Source: JBGTIS01 sp041745535 (lineage in GTDB: Bacteria > Bacteroidota > Bacteroidia > Cytophagales > Cyclobacteriaceae). Taken from it: a stretch of 41,473 nt of DNA. The notes beneath the pieces were generated by a model. It ran no database searches. It was not told the DNA's origin and saw nothing but the letters and a program-made list of their open reading frames with translations. Positions within the stretch are counted from its first letter, which is position 1, and each line of letters opens with the position of its first letter. Shown piece after piece: positions 26,213 to 35,040 of this stretch. The stretch lies in contig JBGTIS010000311.1 in the NCBI GenBank assembly GCA_041745535.1, positions 1-41,473 on the forward strand, in the 5' to 3' direction. The translations under genes were made by a program, and so were the position numbers.

Positions 26213-28598
26213 AAAAGTCGCAGTTTTAGGTTCAGGCATCATGGGTTCCCGCATTGCCTGCCATTTCGCCAATATTGGCACTGAAGTACTTCTGCTGGAT
26301 ATTGTTCCTAAAGAATTGAATGAAGCAGAAAAGAAAAAAGGCCTTACCCAGGAACATCCCGCCGTAAGGAACAGGATTGTGAATGAATCTTTTCAAACAG
26401 CCTTAAAATCCAGTCCTGCGCCACTCTACCACCCTTCGTTTGCCAGTCGGATTTCTCTTGGCAATTTCGACGATAATATGAAAGATTTGGCCAGGTACGA
26501 CTGGATTATTGAGGTGGTGGTTGAAAATCTGGATATCAAGAAAAAAGTGTTTGAGCAGGTAGAAAAATACCGCAAGCCCGGCACAATTATTACTTCCAAT
26601 ACTTCGGGCATTCCCATTCATCTGATGCTGGATGGCCGCAGCGACGATTTTCAGAAACACTTTTGTGGTACCCACTTTTTTAATCCGCCCCGTTACTTAA
26701 AACTGCTGGAAATTATTCCTACTAAAAAAACCGATCCGGAAGTGGTTGACTTCCTGATGCGTTATGGCGATTTGTATCTGGGCAAAGATACGGTGCTTTG
26801 TAAAGATACGCCCGCCTTTATTGCCAATCGGATTGGTATTTATGGGTTGATGGCTACCCTGCATACTGCAGAGAAAATGGGACTCACCATTGGGGAAGTA
26901 GACCGCCTCACCGGGCCTTTCATTGGTCGGGCCAAATCGGCCACCTTCCGCACCCTGGACGTGGTAGGCCTCGACACTTCTGTGAAAGTATCCAATAACC
27001 TGTATGAAGCACTTACCAAGGACGAATCGCGCGACACCTTCAAACTGCCTAAAATTGTACAGGAATTGTACGACCGGAAATGGTGGGGCGATAAAACCAG
27101 ACAGGGTTATTATAAAAAAACCAAAAACGACAAAGGAGAAACCGAAATACTGGAGCTGGATCTGAAAACCTATGAATACGGCGGAAAAACCAAAGCGAAA
27201 TTCCCTTCTCTGGAAGCTGCCAAATCGGTTGAAAATCTGAAAGAAAGGATTCCGATGCTGGTAAATGCCGATGACAAAGCTGGCGAATTTTACAGAACTA
27301 CTTTCTATGACTTGTTCCAATATTGCTCTAATCGCATTCCTGAAATTTCTGACGAACTTTTCCGCATCGATAAGGCAGTTTCTGCCGGATTTGGCTGGAA
27401 ATACGGTCCGTTTGAAACCTGGGATATGCTGGGCGTGCCGGAAACTTTAGAAAAAATGGAAAGTGCCGGTTTCAAAGCCAACCAGTGGGTACATGACATG
27501 CTGGATGCCGGATTTACTTCTTTCTATAAAATTGATAAAGGCGTTCGACATTACTATGATATACAGAGCAAAAGCTACAAGCCTGTTCCCGGCCTGGAAG
27601 AGTTTATCCTGCTCGACAACCTAAGGGAAAACAAAGTACTGTGGAGCAACGCCGGAGCTTCTGTGTTTGACCTGGGTGATGGCATTCTTAACCTGGAATT
27701 TCATTCCAAAATGAATACCCTGGGTGCTGAAGTGGTGGAAGGCATTAATAAAGCCATTGATATGGCCGAAAAAGAGTATCGGGGTTTGGTAATTGCCAAC
27801 GAAGGCGACAACTTCTCGGCAGGGGCCAACCTAGCCATGATTTTCATGTTTGCTATAGAACAGGAATACGAAGAAATTGACATGATGATCAGGCAGTTTC
27901 AGAATACCATGATGCGGGCCCGTTATTCTTCTATTCCGGTAATATCCGCTCCGCATGGTATGGCATTGGGTGGCGGGTGCGAACTTACGCTGCATTCCGA
28001 TCGTGCCCAACCTGCTGCTGAAACCTATATTGGTTTGGTAGAATTTGGGGTAGGCCTGATCCCTGCCGGTGGCGGCACCAAAGAAATGGCGCTTCGGGTG
28101 TCTGACAGCCTGGAAGTAGGCGATATTGAACTGAATGCCCTTCAAAATGCCTTTATGAATATCGCTACCGCTAAGGTATCCACTTCCGCATATGAAGCTT
28201 TTGATCTGAAATATTTTCAGGAAGATGACAAGGTCACCATCAATAAAGACCGACAGATTGCCGATGCCAAAGCCACTGCCTTATTGCTGGCGGAGGAAGG
28301 TTACACCCAACCAGTACCCAGAAAAGATATTAAAGTACAGGGAAAAACAGGCATCGCGCTGTTTGAAGCGGGAATTTATGGCATGCGACAGGGGCATTAT
28401 ATTTCTGAACATGATAAAAAGATTGCCGGAAAACTAGCGTATGTAATGTGCGGTGGCGACCTCTCTTATCCGCAGGAAGTTTCAGAACAATATATGCTGG
28501 ACCTGGAACGGGAAGCCTTTTTATCGCTAACCGGTGAAAAGAAAACCCTGGAAAGAATTCAGTCTATATTGCAGGGTGGTAAACCGCTTAGGAATTAA
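26193..28598 (+). CDS. bifunctional 3-hydroxyacyl-CoA dehydrogenase/enoyl-CoA hydratase (FadN type)
   Basis: An 801-residue enzyme from the ATG at 26193 (a TTG three codons upstream is also in frame). Domain order is dehydrogenase first, hydratase last, as in B. subtilis FadN and opposite to E. coli FadB. The NAD-binding motif is GSGIMG at 13-18. The dehydrogenase catalytic block is CGTHFFNPPRYLKLLEIIP near 160. The hydratase part has NEGDNFSAGANLA near 535, ALGGGCELTLHSDRA near 595, and the catalytic Glu in LVEFGVGLIPAGGG near 620. It catalyses two steps of fatty-acid beta-oxidation. It overlaps the MarR gene. No thiolase or acyl-CoA dehydrogenase gene follows. Confidence 0.92.
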   Translation: MKNKSIKKVAVLGSGIMGSRIACHFANIGTEVLLLDIVPKELNEAEKKKGLTQEHPAVRNRIVNESFQTALKSSPAPLYHPSFASRISLGNFDDNMKDLARYDWIIEVVVENLDIKKKVFEQVEKYRKPGTIITSNTSGIPIHLMLDGRSDDFQKHFCGTHFFNPPRYLKLLEIIPTKKTDPEVVDFLMRYGDLYLGKDTVLCKDTPAFIANRIGIYGLMATLHTAEKMGLTIGEVDRLTGPFIGRAKSATFRTLDVVGLDTSVKVSNNLYEALTKDESRDTFKLPKIVQELYDRKWWGDKTRQGYYKKTKNDKGETEILELDLKTYEYGGKTKAKFPSLEAAKSVENLKERIPMLVNADDKAGEFYRTTFYDLFQYCSNRIPEISDELFRIDKAVSAGFGWKYGPFETWDMLGVPETLEKMESAGFKANQWVHDMLDAGFTSFYKIDKGVRHYYDIQSKSYKPVPGLEEFILLDNLRENKVLWSNAGASVFDLGDGILNLEFHSKMNTLGAEVVEGINKAIDMAEKEYRGLVIANEGDNFSAGANLAMIFMFAIEQEYEEIDMMIRQFQNTMMRARYSSIPVISAPHGMALGGGCELTLHSDRAQPAAETYIGLVEFGVGLIPAGGGTKEMALRVSDSLEVGDIELNALQNAFMNIATAKVSTSAYEAFDLKYFQEDDKVTINKDRQIADAKATALLLAEEGYTQPVPRKDIKVQGKTGIALFEAGIYGMRQGHYISEHDKKIAGKLAYVMCGGDLSYPQEVSEQYMLDLEREAFLSLTGEKKTLERIQSILQGGKPLRN

Positions 28599-28784
28599 GC
28601 GGATCAATTATCGATGTTTCTTCGCCAGTCGGTCCATAGGTCGGAATATCCTCTCCCCCCGACCTGTGTCGCACAGGACGGAAGTTCTGCTTTTTCTGAC
28701 TGAACTTAGAAGCACAAAGTTTCTTCTTGTGTGCCACAAAACGAGGAAAGGGAATGCCTGCTTAATTCTCACTGTTAGGGCTTT
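28599..28784. other. intergenic stretch with a dyad and coding-like remnants
   Basis: Between the convergent beta-oxidation and GH13 genes. It contains a palindrome CCTGTG-tcg-CACAGG near 28664-28678 and an unusually GC-rich patch (ctctccccccgacctg), then text that translates with scattered stops. It resembles a dispersed intergenic element more than a gene, but no second copy is in the window. No function assigned. Confidence 0.3.
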
Positions 28785-30389
28785 TTATTTCATTTCAATT
28801 ACCAACCCTTCATTTGCCTGAAGTTCTATGCCCCCCTCTATGCGAAAACCTTTCCGCTGAGGGTGTGTGGCTATTATAACCGTACCAGCAATATCAATAT
28901 GTTCCACCTCAAATGTCTCCGGTGAATTTCCCGTGTTTAAAACAATCAGAAAACGTTTTTCCTCATACTGCCTGATGTAGGCAAAAACTTCATTTTTAAT
29001 CCCTGCAGGTTCGTAACTTCCTACCTGCAGTGCAGGTTCAGTCTGCCGGAGTTGGATCAGGCTTCTATAAAAGGATAACAGAGAATCAGAGTCTTGTTGT
29101 TCTGCTTTTACATTCTTTTCGAAATAGTTGCCTGCCAATGGTAACCAGGGGGAGCCTTTGGTAAATCCGGCGTTTTTTGTATCATCCCACTGCATGGGCG
29201 TGCGCTCCGGATCGCGGCCCAGTCCTAAACCAGGCACATTTAATTCCTGAGGGTCCTGCACCATTTCCGGCGGAATGAGTACGTTTTCCATACCCAGTTC
29301 ATCGCCATAATACATAGTAGGCGTGCCCCGCAAAGTAAGCAGCAGCATAGCGGCCACCCGCGCCTGTGCCGCACCAATCCGCGTCGCAATCCGTGCCTGA
29401 TCGTGGTTACCCAATACCCAGTTGGGCCATCCATTGTCTGGCAATACGCCTTCATACTTATTGATAGCCGTAAAAATTTCTTCCGCATCCCAGGGCAGCA
29501 CTACTAATTGAAAATTAAAAGGAAGGTGCGCCCCCCTATTATCAACCCCGTAATACGTCACCAGTTCATCAATAGGCAAATAAATCTCACCAATCATCAG
29601 CCGCTCCTCATATTCGTCCAGCAAACCGCGCATCATGGCCACCACATCGTGTACTTCAGGCTGATCGGTAGAGAAAGTAGGCAAAACAGCATTGTAAGGC
29701 GATTCGCTGGGCACATAGTTTGGATTGGGCGGGTTGTTCCTGAACTGATCATCCTTAATCATATGCCACATTACATCTACCCGGAAGCCATCTACACCCT
29801 TGTCCAGCCAGAAGCGCATGGCATTCAGCATGGCTTGCTGTACTTCCGGATTGCGCCAGTTCAGGTCGGGTTGTTCCTTCAGAAAAGCATGGTAGTAATA
29901 TTGGTTGGTTTTTTCGTCCCATTCCCATCCACTTCCACCAAAAACACTAAGCCAGTTGTTGGGGGGACCGCCTTTTGAAGCGGCATCGTGCCACAGATAC
30001 CAATCACGCTTAGGATTATCGCGGGATGAACGGGACTCCAGAAACCAGGGATGCTGATCCGAAGTATGATTGGGCACAAAATCCAGAATCAGTTTCAGGT
30101 TCCGCCGGTGTACTTCCTCCAGCAACTGGTCAAAATCTTCCATAGAGCCAAATAACGGATGAATACCGGTGTAATCGGCAATATCATATCCGAAATCGGC
30201 CATGGGTGATGGAAAAATGGGAGATAACCAGAGGGCCTGTATGCCCAGCCATTGCAGGTAATCCAGTCGGCTGATAATGCCCTGCAGGTCGCCTACCCCA
30301 TCGCCATTGCTGTCCATAAAAGAGCGGGGATAAACCTGATAAACGATTCCTTTTTGCCACCAAAGGTATTGATCTGCTGTTTTCTTCAT
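28785..30389 (-). CDS. GH13 alpha-glucosidase/oligo-1,6-glucosidase
   Basis: A 534-residue glycoside hydrolase family 13 enzyme. The catalytic triad is complete: nucleophile Asp205 (GVDGFRVDVMWH), acid/base Glu268 (MIGEIYLP) and Asp330 (VLGNHDQARIATR). Region I is DFVPNHTSDQHPWF (103-116), and the QPDLNWRNPEV block (173-183) is typical of exo-acting alpha-glucosidases. The C-terminal beta domain is present. There is no signal peptide, so it is cytoplasmic and probably acts on imported maltose- or isomaltose-type oligosaccharides. No sugar transporter or susCD pair is nearby, so it seems to act alone. Confidence 0.9.
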   Translation of the reverse strand: MKKTADQYLWWQKGIVYQVYPRSFMDSNGDGVGDLQGIISRLDYLQWLGIQALWLSPIFPSPMADFGYDIADYTGIHPLFGSMEDFDQLLEEVHRRNLKLILDFVPNHTSDQHPWFLESRSSRDNPKRDWYLWHDAASKGGPPNNWLSVFGGSGWEWDEKTNQYYYHAFLKEQPDLNWRNPEVQQAMLNAMRFWLDKGVDGFRVDVMWHMIKDDQFRNNPPNPNYVPSESPYNAVLPTFSTDQPEVHDVVAMMRGLLDEYEERLMIGEIYLPIDELVTYYGVDNRGAHLPFNFQLVVLPWDAEEIFTAINKYEGVLPDNGWPNWVLGNHDQARIATRIGAAQARVAAMLLLTLRGTPTMYYGDELGMENVLIPPEMVQDPQELNVPGLGLGRDPERTPMQWDDTKNAGFTKGSPWLPLAGNYFEKNVKAEQQDSDSLLSFYRSLIQLRQTEPALQVGSYEPAGIKNEVFAYIRQYEEKRFLIVLNTGNSPETFEVEHIDIAGTVIIATHPQRKGFRIEGGIELQANEGLVIEMK

Positions 30390-30564
30390 ATAACTTCAAA
30401 CAACAGGCAGCCCAAACTGTTTTGACAAATTATTTAGGAATAAAGGTGAGTCGTGGTTATGGCTTCTCGTATCAGTTGCAAAACATTTTTCCGGTCAGCC
30501 ATTCCAACTTACCGCCTGCATATGGTGTCTGTACCATATCACAGTAACTTTTAAATAAATTACC

Positions 30565-31011
30565 ATGAAAAAATTACTTTTTGCTGTAGTTATCGCAGGC
30601 AATCTATTCGCCTGCTCTCTTAATAATGAAATAGATTCAGCACAATTAAATAGGGAAACAAATGCCTATCCTCAGAAATGGGAACTTGTAAAAATGACCG
30701 GAAGCTTTACGAATTCCGAAACTACAGGAACAGATATGGCATGGCAGGAATTTTATCTGTTGGAGCCAAACCATACCTTTACCAAATCGCGGGAAAGCAA
30801 TGGTGATACCAAAGAAGCAAAGGGCACCTATGCGTTTGTGGATTTATCAGATGGGAAATATTTGGAGCTTACCTACGAATCAGATAATGAGCTGATTGGA
30901 AACTGTACGGGCGAACCCAAAGAATATCTGAGACTGACTGCTGAAAATACGCTGGTAGCTACCTGGCTGGCCTGCGATGGCCCGGGATTAGAATATAAAA
31001 AGGTACAATAA
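30565..31011 (+). CDS. lipoprotein, lipocalin-like domain
   Basis: A 148-residue protein with a lipoprotein signal (MKKLLFAVVIAGNLFACS; lipid-attached Cys17). The mature part reads as a small beta barrel: KWELVKMTGSF, WQEFYLLEPNHTFTKSRE, GTYAFVDLSDGKYLELTYES. This matches the lipocalin-like pattern common in Bacteroidota lipoproteins. Two further cysteines (NCTGEP and LACDGPG) could form a disulfide. Ligand and role are unknown. Monocistronic; it diverges from the GH13 gene. Confidence 0.65.
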   Translation: MKKLLFAVVIAGNLFACSLNNEIDSAQLNRETNAYPQKWELVKMTGSFTNSETTGTDMAWQEFYLLEPNHTFTKSRESNGDTKEAKGTYAFVDLSDGKYLELTYESDNELIGNCTGEPKEYLRLTAENTLVATWLACDGPGLEYKKVQ

Positions 31012-31170
31012 AGGCACCCCAATTAAAACAGGCAATGCCTGGGTTATTTATGGTAGTAAATCGTTTTTAATTCCTGATGTTACCGGCTGAAGGTACCTTA
31101 TTACATTAGTTTTTTGTATTTTAACTGATATAATTCAGCATTCAAAAATAACCAACAAAACTACTGACCA

Positions 31171-31797
31171 TTGGACATCAAACAGATTTTTAAAAACAAC
31201 CGGCAATGGGTAACTGAAAAACTCAATGCTGACAGTCATTACTTTGACAACTTATCGAAAGGACAGAATCCTGAAATTCTGTACATTGGTTGTTCTGACA
31301 GCCGCGTAACGGCAGAAGAATTGATGGGTGTGCAACCCGGCGATGTGTTTGTACACAGAAATATCGCTAACATGGTGCCCAACACCGACCTAAGCGCCAT
31401 GTCTGTGATTAATTACGCGGTAAGCCACCTGAAGGTGAATCATGTGGTGGTTTGCGGGCATTACTTCTGTGGTGGCGTGAAAGCCGCCATGCAGTCAGCC
31501 GATCTGGGCATTCTGAATCCCTGGCTGAGAAATATCCGGGATGTATATCGTTTGCATAAAAATGAGCTAAATGCCATTGAAAATGAAGACGAGAAGTACA
31601 AACGATTGGTGGAACTGAATGTACAGGAACAGTGCGTGAATGTGATTAAAACATCAGAAGTACAAAAAGCCTATCGCGACCGGCAAATCACGGTGCATGG
31701 CTGGGTATTTGACATTCAGAGCGGTAAACTGATCGACCTCAATATTGATTTCGACAGGATATTAAAAAATATCATGGAAATATACCGCCTGATTTGA
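31171..31797 (+). CDS. beta-class carbonic anhydrase
   Basis: A 208-residue enzyme starting at TTG (MDIKQIFKNNRQWV). The zinc site is complete: Cys41, Asp43 and Arg45 in IGCSDSRVTAEE, and His97 and Cys100 in CGHYFCGGVKAA. It interconverts CO2 and bicarbonate in the cytoplasm and would supply bicarbonate to biotin carboxylases such as AccC. Length and motifs are normal for the family. The gene stands alone and converges with an unknown minus-strand gene across a likely bidirectional terminator. Confidence 0.93.
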   Translation: MDIKQIFKNNRQWVTEKLNADSHYFDNLSKGQNPEILYIGCSDSRVTAEELMGVQPGDVFVHRNIANMVPNTDLSAMSVINYAVSHLKVNHVVVCGHYFCGGVKAAMQSADLGILNPWLRNIRDVYRLHKNELNAIENEDEKYKRLVELNVQEQCVNVIKTSEVQKAYRDRQITVHGWVFDIQSGKLIDLNIDFDRILKNIMEIYRLI

Positions 31798-31867
31798 ATG
31801 CGGGCAGGCTAATGGAAATTATTAGTCGGAAATACAATAACAGGGGCGATACAATCGCAGGACTGGT

Positions 31868-31892
31868 TCGCCCTCGTTAAAAACAAGGGCGA
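31868..31892. terminator. hairpin between convergent genes
   Basis: Arms 31868-31878 (tcgccctcgtt) and 31882-31892 (aacaagggcga) pair over 11 positions with one mismatch, around a 3-base loop. It lies between the carbonic anhydrase stop (31797) and the stop of the minus-strand gene (31905), the right place for a two-way terminator. The flanking T runs are weak. Confidence 0.45.
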
Positions 31893-31904
31893 TACTTTCC
31901 GGTT

Positions 31905-32621
31905 TTATTCAGCGCTTACTCTTATTTTTGAAGCTTCTTTTACTTCAGCAGTTTCTTTGTCTTTATCTTTGCGCTTTCTTTTTGATGAAAGGATTACAAT
32001 GCCATAGGTTTCCAGCATTTGCGGGGTTTCTTGAAAGGCGACGCGTGCCAGTTTACTAAACTCAGCATACCAAACTCTCAGGGCTTTAATCGCCGCTGCT
32101 TTTACCTGCGTACTGTTTTCAGCATCGCCTTTTTTCTTCAATCGCTGCCCATCAAGTGCCAGTAAGGCTTCCGCGGCAGCTTTATTCTGCTGCAAGGCCT
32201 CCTGCGTAACACCATATTGCTGTAACCGCTCCATATACTTGGGTGCTTTGCTATAAAAGTCAATAGCCTGTTGTGCCCATTCCCAGGTTTTCCTGGAAAC
32301 TTTTTCAATTTTCAGTTCCTCTATCACAAGTGGCTCTTTTCGGAAGGCGATTTTAGCAATGGATACATGTTCTTTGAATACCTCCAGCGCCGCGTCGCTG
32401 TCCTGTTTAATTTGAAAAGTCAGCTGGCGTGACGTGTCATAATGCTGCTCCTGGGTGTTATTCACCAGGCGGGCCTGTTCAAACAGAACTTTGCCTTCCT
32501 GTATGCGTTTGGGCGTAAAGCCATACACATTTAGCTTCTTTTGAAGCTCCTCATTGTCCGATGTGTTCTGAGTCGCCAGTTGAACGGCTTTAAATAGTTG
32601 CGCAATGGTTGTTATTTTCAT
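31905..32621 (-). CDS. unknown helical protein with an internal duplication
   Basis: A 238-residue, strongly helical, charged protein without signal peptide or membrane segment. I do not recognise a named family. The two halves repeat. LNVYGFTPKRIQEGKVLFEQ, then FKEHVSIAKIAFRKEPLVIEEL, in the first half matches LQQYGVTQEALQQNKAAAEA, then FSKLARVAFQETPQMLETYG, in the second, about 100 residues later. Each half looks like a four-helix unit. The tail is highly basic, then acidic (SSKRKRKDKDKETAEVKEA). A structural or binding role seems more likely than catalysis. A single gene; the 306 bases upstream carry its promoter. Confidence 0.6.
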   Translation of the reverse strand: MKITTIAQLFKAVQLATQNTSDNEELQKKLNVYGFTPKRIQEGKVLFEQARLVNNTQEQHYDTSRQLTFQIKQDSDAALEVFKEHVSIAKIAFRKEPLVIEELKIEKVSRKTWEWAQQAIDFYSKAPKYMERLQQYGVTQEALQQNKAAAEALLALDGQRLKKKGDAENSTQVKAAAIKALRVWYAEFSKLARVAFQETPQMLETYGIVILSSKRKRKDKDKETAEVKEASKIRVSAE

Positions 32622-32927
32622 TTGTCTATTATTTTATTTTATAAGCCTGCAAGTAAACCGGGAAATACCATACTTGCCGGACAAAAACCACTCCCACATT
32701 ACACAGGTACTATGTCGGTGAAACATGGCTGTTTTTTCGTTACACGATTTCAACATAATTATCTTTAGAGAAACAGAGCAAGGCTTACACACAAATCATT
32801 AATTAGTATTAGTAAAAAATTTTCCTTCTCTTGTTCTTTTTCAAGCATATTAACAACTCTCTCAGATACAATTCTTTTATTTACTTTTTATTTCAAAGTA
32901 CTTTTATTTTCAACATAAACTATCAAA
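32622..32927. other. gene-free stretch between divergent genes
   Basis: AT-rich DNA between the unknown helical protein (minus) and a small membrane protein (plus). I see no ORF, hairpin or repeat worth naming. Long pyrimidine runs (ttccttctcttgttc) precede the plus-strand gene. Confidence 0.5.
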
Positions 32928-33182
32928 ATGGAAACGAAAACATTTAGCGTTGTTGCCTCCATATCAATGGTATTAACCCTTACGGTAGCAGCACTCAGCA
33001 TTATTGGTGTTGCGATCACGGGTCTTTATCCGGGGATTATTGTGTTATTTTTAGTGGTTCTGATTCCAATTGCTTCTAAGTTTTACGCTAAAAAAATTAT
33101 TAGCAAGTCCAATGATTTTCAGAGAAATTATTATACAACACTCACAATTATTAATTTGCTATCAATCCTAGTCGTGTTATAG
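32928..33182 (+). CDS. small hypothetical membrane protein
   Basis: An 84-residue protein with two long hydrophobic segments (about 8-28 and 32-50, VAALSIIGVAITGLYPGIIVLFL) and a third at the C-terminus (LTIINLLSILVVL), separated by a basic stretch (KFYAKKIISKSND). No family recognised. Its start has an A-rich leader (caaaATGGAAACG). Codon content is AT-rich like its neighbours. It may be a membrane-spanning accessory protein. The 285 bases that follow, up to the DUF433 gene, carry nothing obvious. Confidence 0.45.
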   Translation: METKTFSVVASISMVLTLTVAALSIIGVAITGLYPGIIVLFLVVLIPIASKFYAKKIISKSNDFQRNYYTTLTIINLLSILVVL

Positions 33183-33467
33183 ATGACATTTGTGATCTTG
33201 GTTGATCGTGTTTTTAGTAAGATATTATGATATTGTTGATTTTTAATTAATAATAACTGCACGATAGCACGAACCGCTAACAAAATTGTATAAGTAATGG
33301 TAGAGAAAGAGCATAATATGAAGGTATGTATCCTGTTCAAATTCCATCATGGTTTGACAGGAAAGTGTCACGCGATCTGCCACTACTCATACAATTTACC
33401 GTTGATGCCAAGCCAAAGTATTAACAAAAGAAGCCTGAAATTCGTAGCTTTAATAAAAATTAAAAGG

Positions 33468-33695
33468 ATGAATTTACTTTCAAGAATTACAATTGATCCG
33501 CAGATATGTCATGGCAAACCCTGTGTACGAGGAATGCGATGGCCAGTAGAAGTAGTGATTGATATGCTTGGTTCGGGAATGAGCATTGAAGAAATCCTGG
33601 ATGATCACCCTGAATTGGAAAGAGAAGACATATTTGCTTGTTTACAATACGCAAAACTTACTCTTTCAGGACATAACATAAAAGAGGTAGCTTAG
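33468..33695 (+). CDS. DUF433 antitoxin-like protein
   Basis: The frame is open from 33297, but the ATG at 33468 is preceded by aaaagg and gives the exact family N-terminus (MNLLSRITIDPQICHGKPCVRG), so the 75-residue form is correct. DUF433 proteins carry a small HTH (RWPVEVVIDMLGSGMSIEEILDDHP) and are the partners of PIN-like toxins. The TAG stop overlaps the GTG of the next gene by one base, which couples translation. Likely DNA-binding autorepressor and antidote; inferred from family. Confidence 0.8.
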   Translation: MNLLSRITIDPQICHGKPCVRGMRWPVEVVIDMLGSGMSIEEILDDHPELEREDIFACLQYAKLTLSGHNIKEVA

Positions 33696-34060
33696 TGAAA
33701 TTTCTCTGTGATGTACATATTTCCTACAAAATAGTCAACTATCTTAGATCAGTAGGATTTGAGGCTACTCATGTCAATGAAATACTTGATAAATGGCATA
33801 CAAAAGACAGGGATATCTGCACCTATGCTGATGAAAACGATCTGATTGTTCTTACAAAAGATGCTGACTTTAAGAATAGCTTTCTCATCAGCAACACACC
33901 TGGCAAATTGATAAAGGTTAATCTCGGCAATATATCTACTTCAACTTTGATAGATGTGATTGCTGAAAATCTGGTAGCCTTACAAAATTTGGATTCAAAC
34001 GGTGGATTTATGATTGAATTAGATCAAGACTCGGTCACATTTATAAAAAAGGAAAAGTAA
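33695..34060 (+). CDS. DUF5615 PIN-like toxin candidate
   Basis: A 121-residue protein starting at a GTG that overlaps the DUF433 stop. It has the shortened PIN-like fold of DUF5615: Asp6 (KFLCDVHIS), an acidic pair around 38-40 (TKDRDICTYADENDL) and Asp56/Asp58 (VLTKDADF). PIN domains are metal-dependent RNases, so it may cleave RNA when the antitoxin is lost. All acidic positions are kept, so it looks intact. The pair was probably acquired, since it sits in an AT-rich accessory stretch. Confidence 0.75.
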   Translation: MKFLCDVHISYKIVNYLRSVGFEATHVNEILDKWHTKDRDICTYADENDLIVLTKDADFKNSFLISNTPGKLIKVNLGNISTSTLIDVIAENLVALQNLDSNGGFMIELDQDSVTFIKKEK

Positions 34061-34247
34061 AGCCTGGCACCAACATCAAGCAAAGCTCCCTTCAGTGGAA
34101 CTGACGGCTGGTAAATAAGAGAAAAGTAGCACCAATGGAAACAATCTGAAAGAAACTCGGACAGAAAATGCTCCAAGGCCACCAAGTCGCCCCAGCCAGT
34201 TAGAATACACATGCCAACTACACGTGCTCATACCAGTTGGCGAAGCT

Positions 34248-34541
34248 GTTGGGTGGTTTCTTTGCATATTCCTGCTTAATTACGGAGTTGCTACGTAGTT
34301 TTTCAACATATTTAAGTTAATACATGAAAACGCTACGTTGCTTTTCCATATATTCCGATTCATCTATGGGATTGCTACGTAGTTTTTCTACATATATCTT
34401 TTAAGATACGCGGTTGCTACGTAGTTTCTTTACCTATTCATATTAATATATGAAAAGGCCACGTTGCTTTTCCATATATTCCCGTTCATTTGCGCAGTTG
34501 CTACGTAGTTTTCCTGCATATTTGGGTTCATACACGAGGCA
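34248..34541. repeat. 42-bp tandem repeat array with 126-bp super-period
   Basis: Inside a 638-bp gene-free stretch (34061-34698). The motif GCTACGTAGTTTTTC or a variant recurs at 34290, 34332, 34374, 34416, 34458 and 34500, exactly 42 bases apart, with a degenerate copy at 34248. Units 2 and 5 (GC[T/C]ACGTTGCTTTTCC) match each other best, as do 1/4 and 3/6, so the true period is 126 bp in two copies. Most units hold the palindrome CTACGTAG. In one minus-strand frame every unit encodes a 14-residue pattern like YxEKLRSNxxxxxE, but stops interrupt it. Flanks (34061-34247 and 34542-34698) show no gene beyond a possible 54-codon minus-strand frame from 34607. There are no spacers, so this is not CRISPR. 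Confidence 0.75.
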
Positions 34542-34698
34542 CTGGCGTGGTACATAGCTTTTGCCTGGCAGCGGAAGAGAAGTCTCCGGTGACCTTGAAT
34601 CATACATAGGGCAGCCGTTAACAGGAACGTAAGATGAATTAAATTTGCGTTTTTTTTGCTTTACCTTTAACTTATAAAATCAATGAATAAGAGACTGC

Positions 34699-35040
34699 AT
34701 GGTGAAAAACAGGGAAGCAATTATACATATTCTTAAAGCATACTTTGAAAAATCAAAATATCCTATCGAGAAAGTATGGCTTTTTGGCTCATATGCAAGA
34801 GATGAGGCAAAGGATGGAAGCGATATTGACCTGATGATCAGGTTTACGAAGCCTAATACAATAGATTTATGGGATTATGCGGGAATTATGCTGGAGTTGG
34901 AAGACTTAATAGCAGTAAAGGTTGATCTGGTGCAGGAAGGGAAATTAAAAGCTTTCGCACAGGCCACGGCTGAACAAGACAAAATAATAGTATATGAAAG
35001 AAAAGCCGAGGAACAAAGAGCGGTTACAACACATCATTGA
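34699..35040 (+). CDS. mntA: MntA-type nucleotidyltransferase antitoxin
   Basis: A 113-residue minimal nucleotidyltransferase. The catalytic signature GSx10DxD is exact: Gly30-Ser31, Asp42 and Asp44 in FGSYARDEAKDGSDIDL. MntA enzymes add AMP units to the active-site tyrosine of their HepT partner and so silence it. The ATG at 34699 is the best start. The downstream HepT gene overlaps by 47 bases in another frame, the usual arrangement. The 3' overlap means the last ~15 codons serve both genes. Confidence 0.88.
   Translation: MVKNREAIIHILKAYFEKSKYPIEKVWLFGSYARDEAKDGSDIDLMIRFTKPNTIDLWDYAGIMLELEDLIAVKVDLVQEGKLKAFAQATAEQDKIIVYERKAEEQRAVTTHH

Noticed and set aside
26697..27320. 207-codon minus-strand frame inside the beta-oxidation gene
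   Set aside because: Shadow of a conserved coding region; composition (Phe/Gly/Gln-rich) is typical of an antisense frame.
28534..28821. 95-codon frame running out of the beta-oxidation gene
   Set aside because: Overlaps two real genes and has no recognisable domain or start signal.
29508..29978. 156-codon plus-strand frame inside the GH13 gene
   Set aside because: Antisense of conserved catalytic regions; no independent support.
34076..34267. 63-codon minus-strand frame next to the repeat array
   Set aside because: No start context or motif; runs into the degenerate repeat unit.
34248..34541. Possible CRISPR array
   Set aside because: The repeats abut at exact 42-bp steps with no unique spacers, and no cas gene is near.
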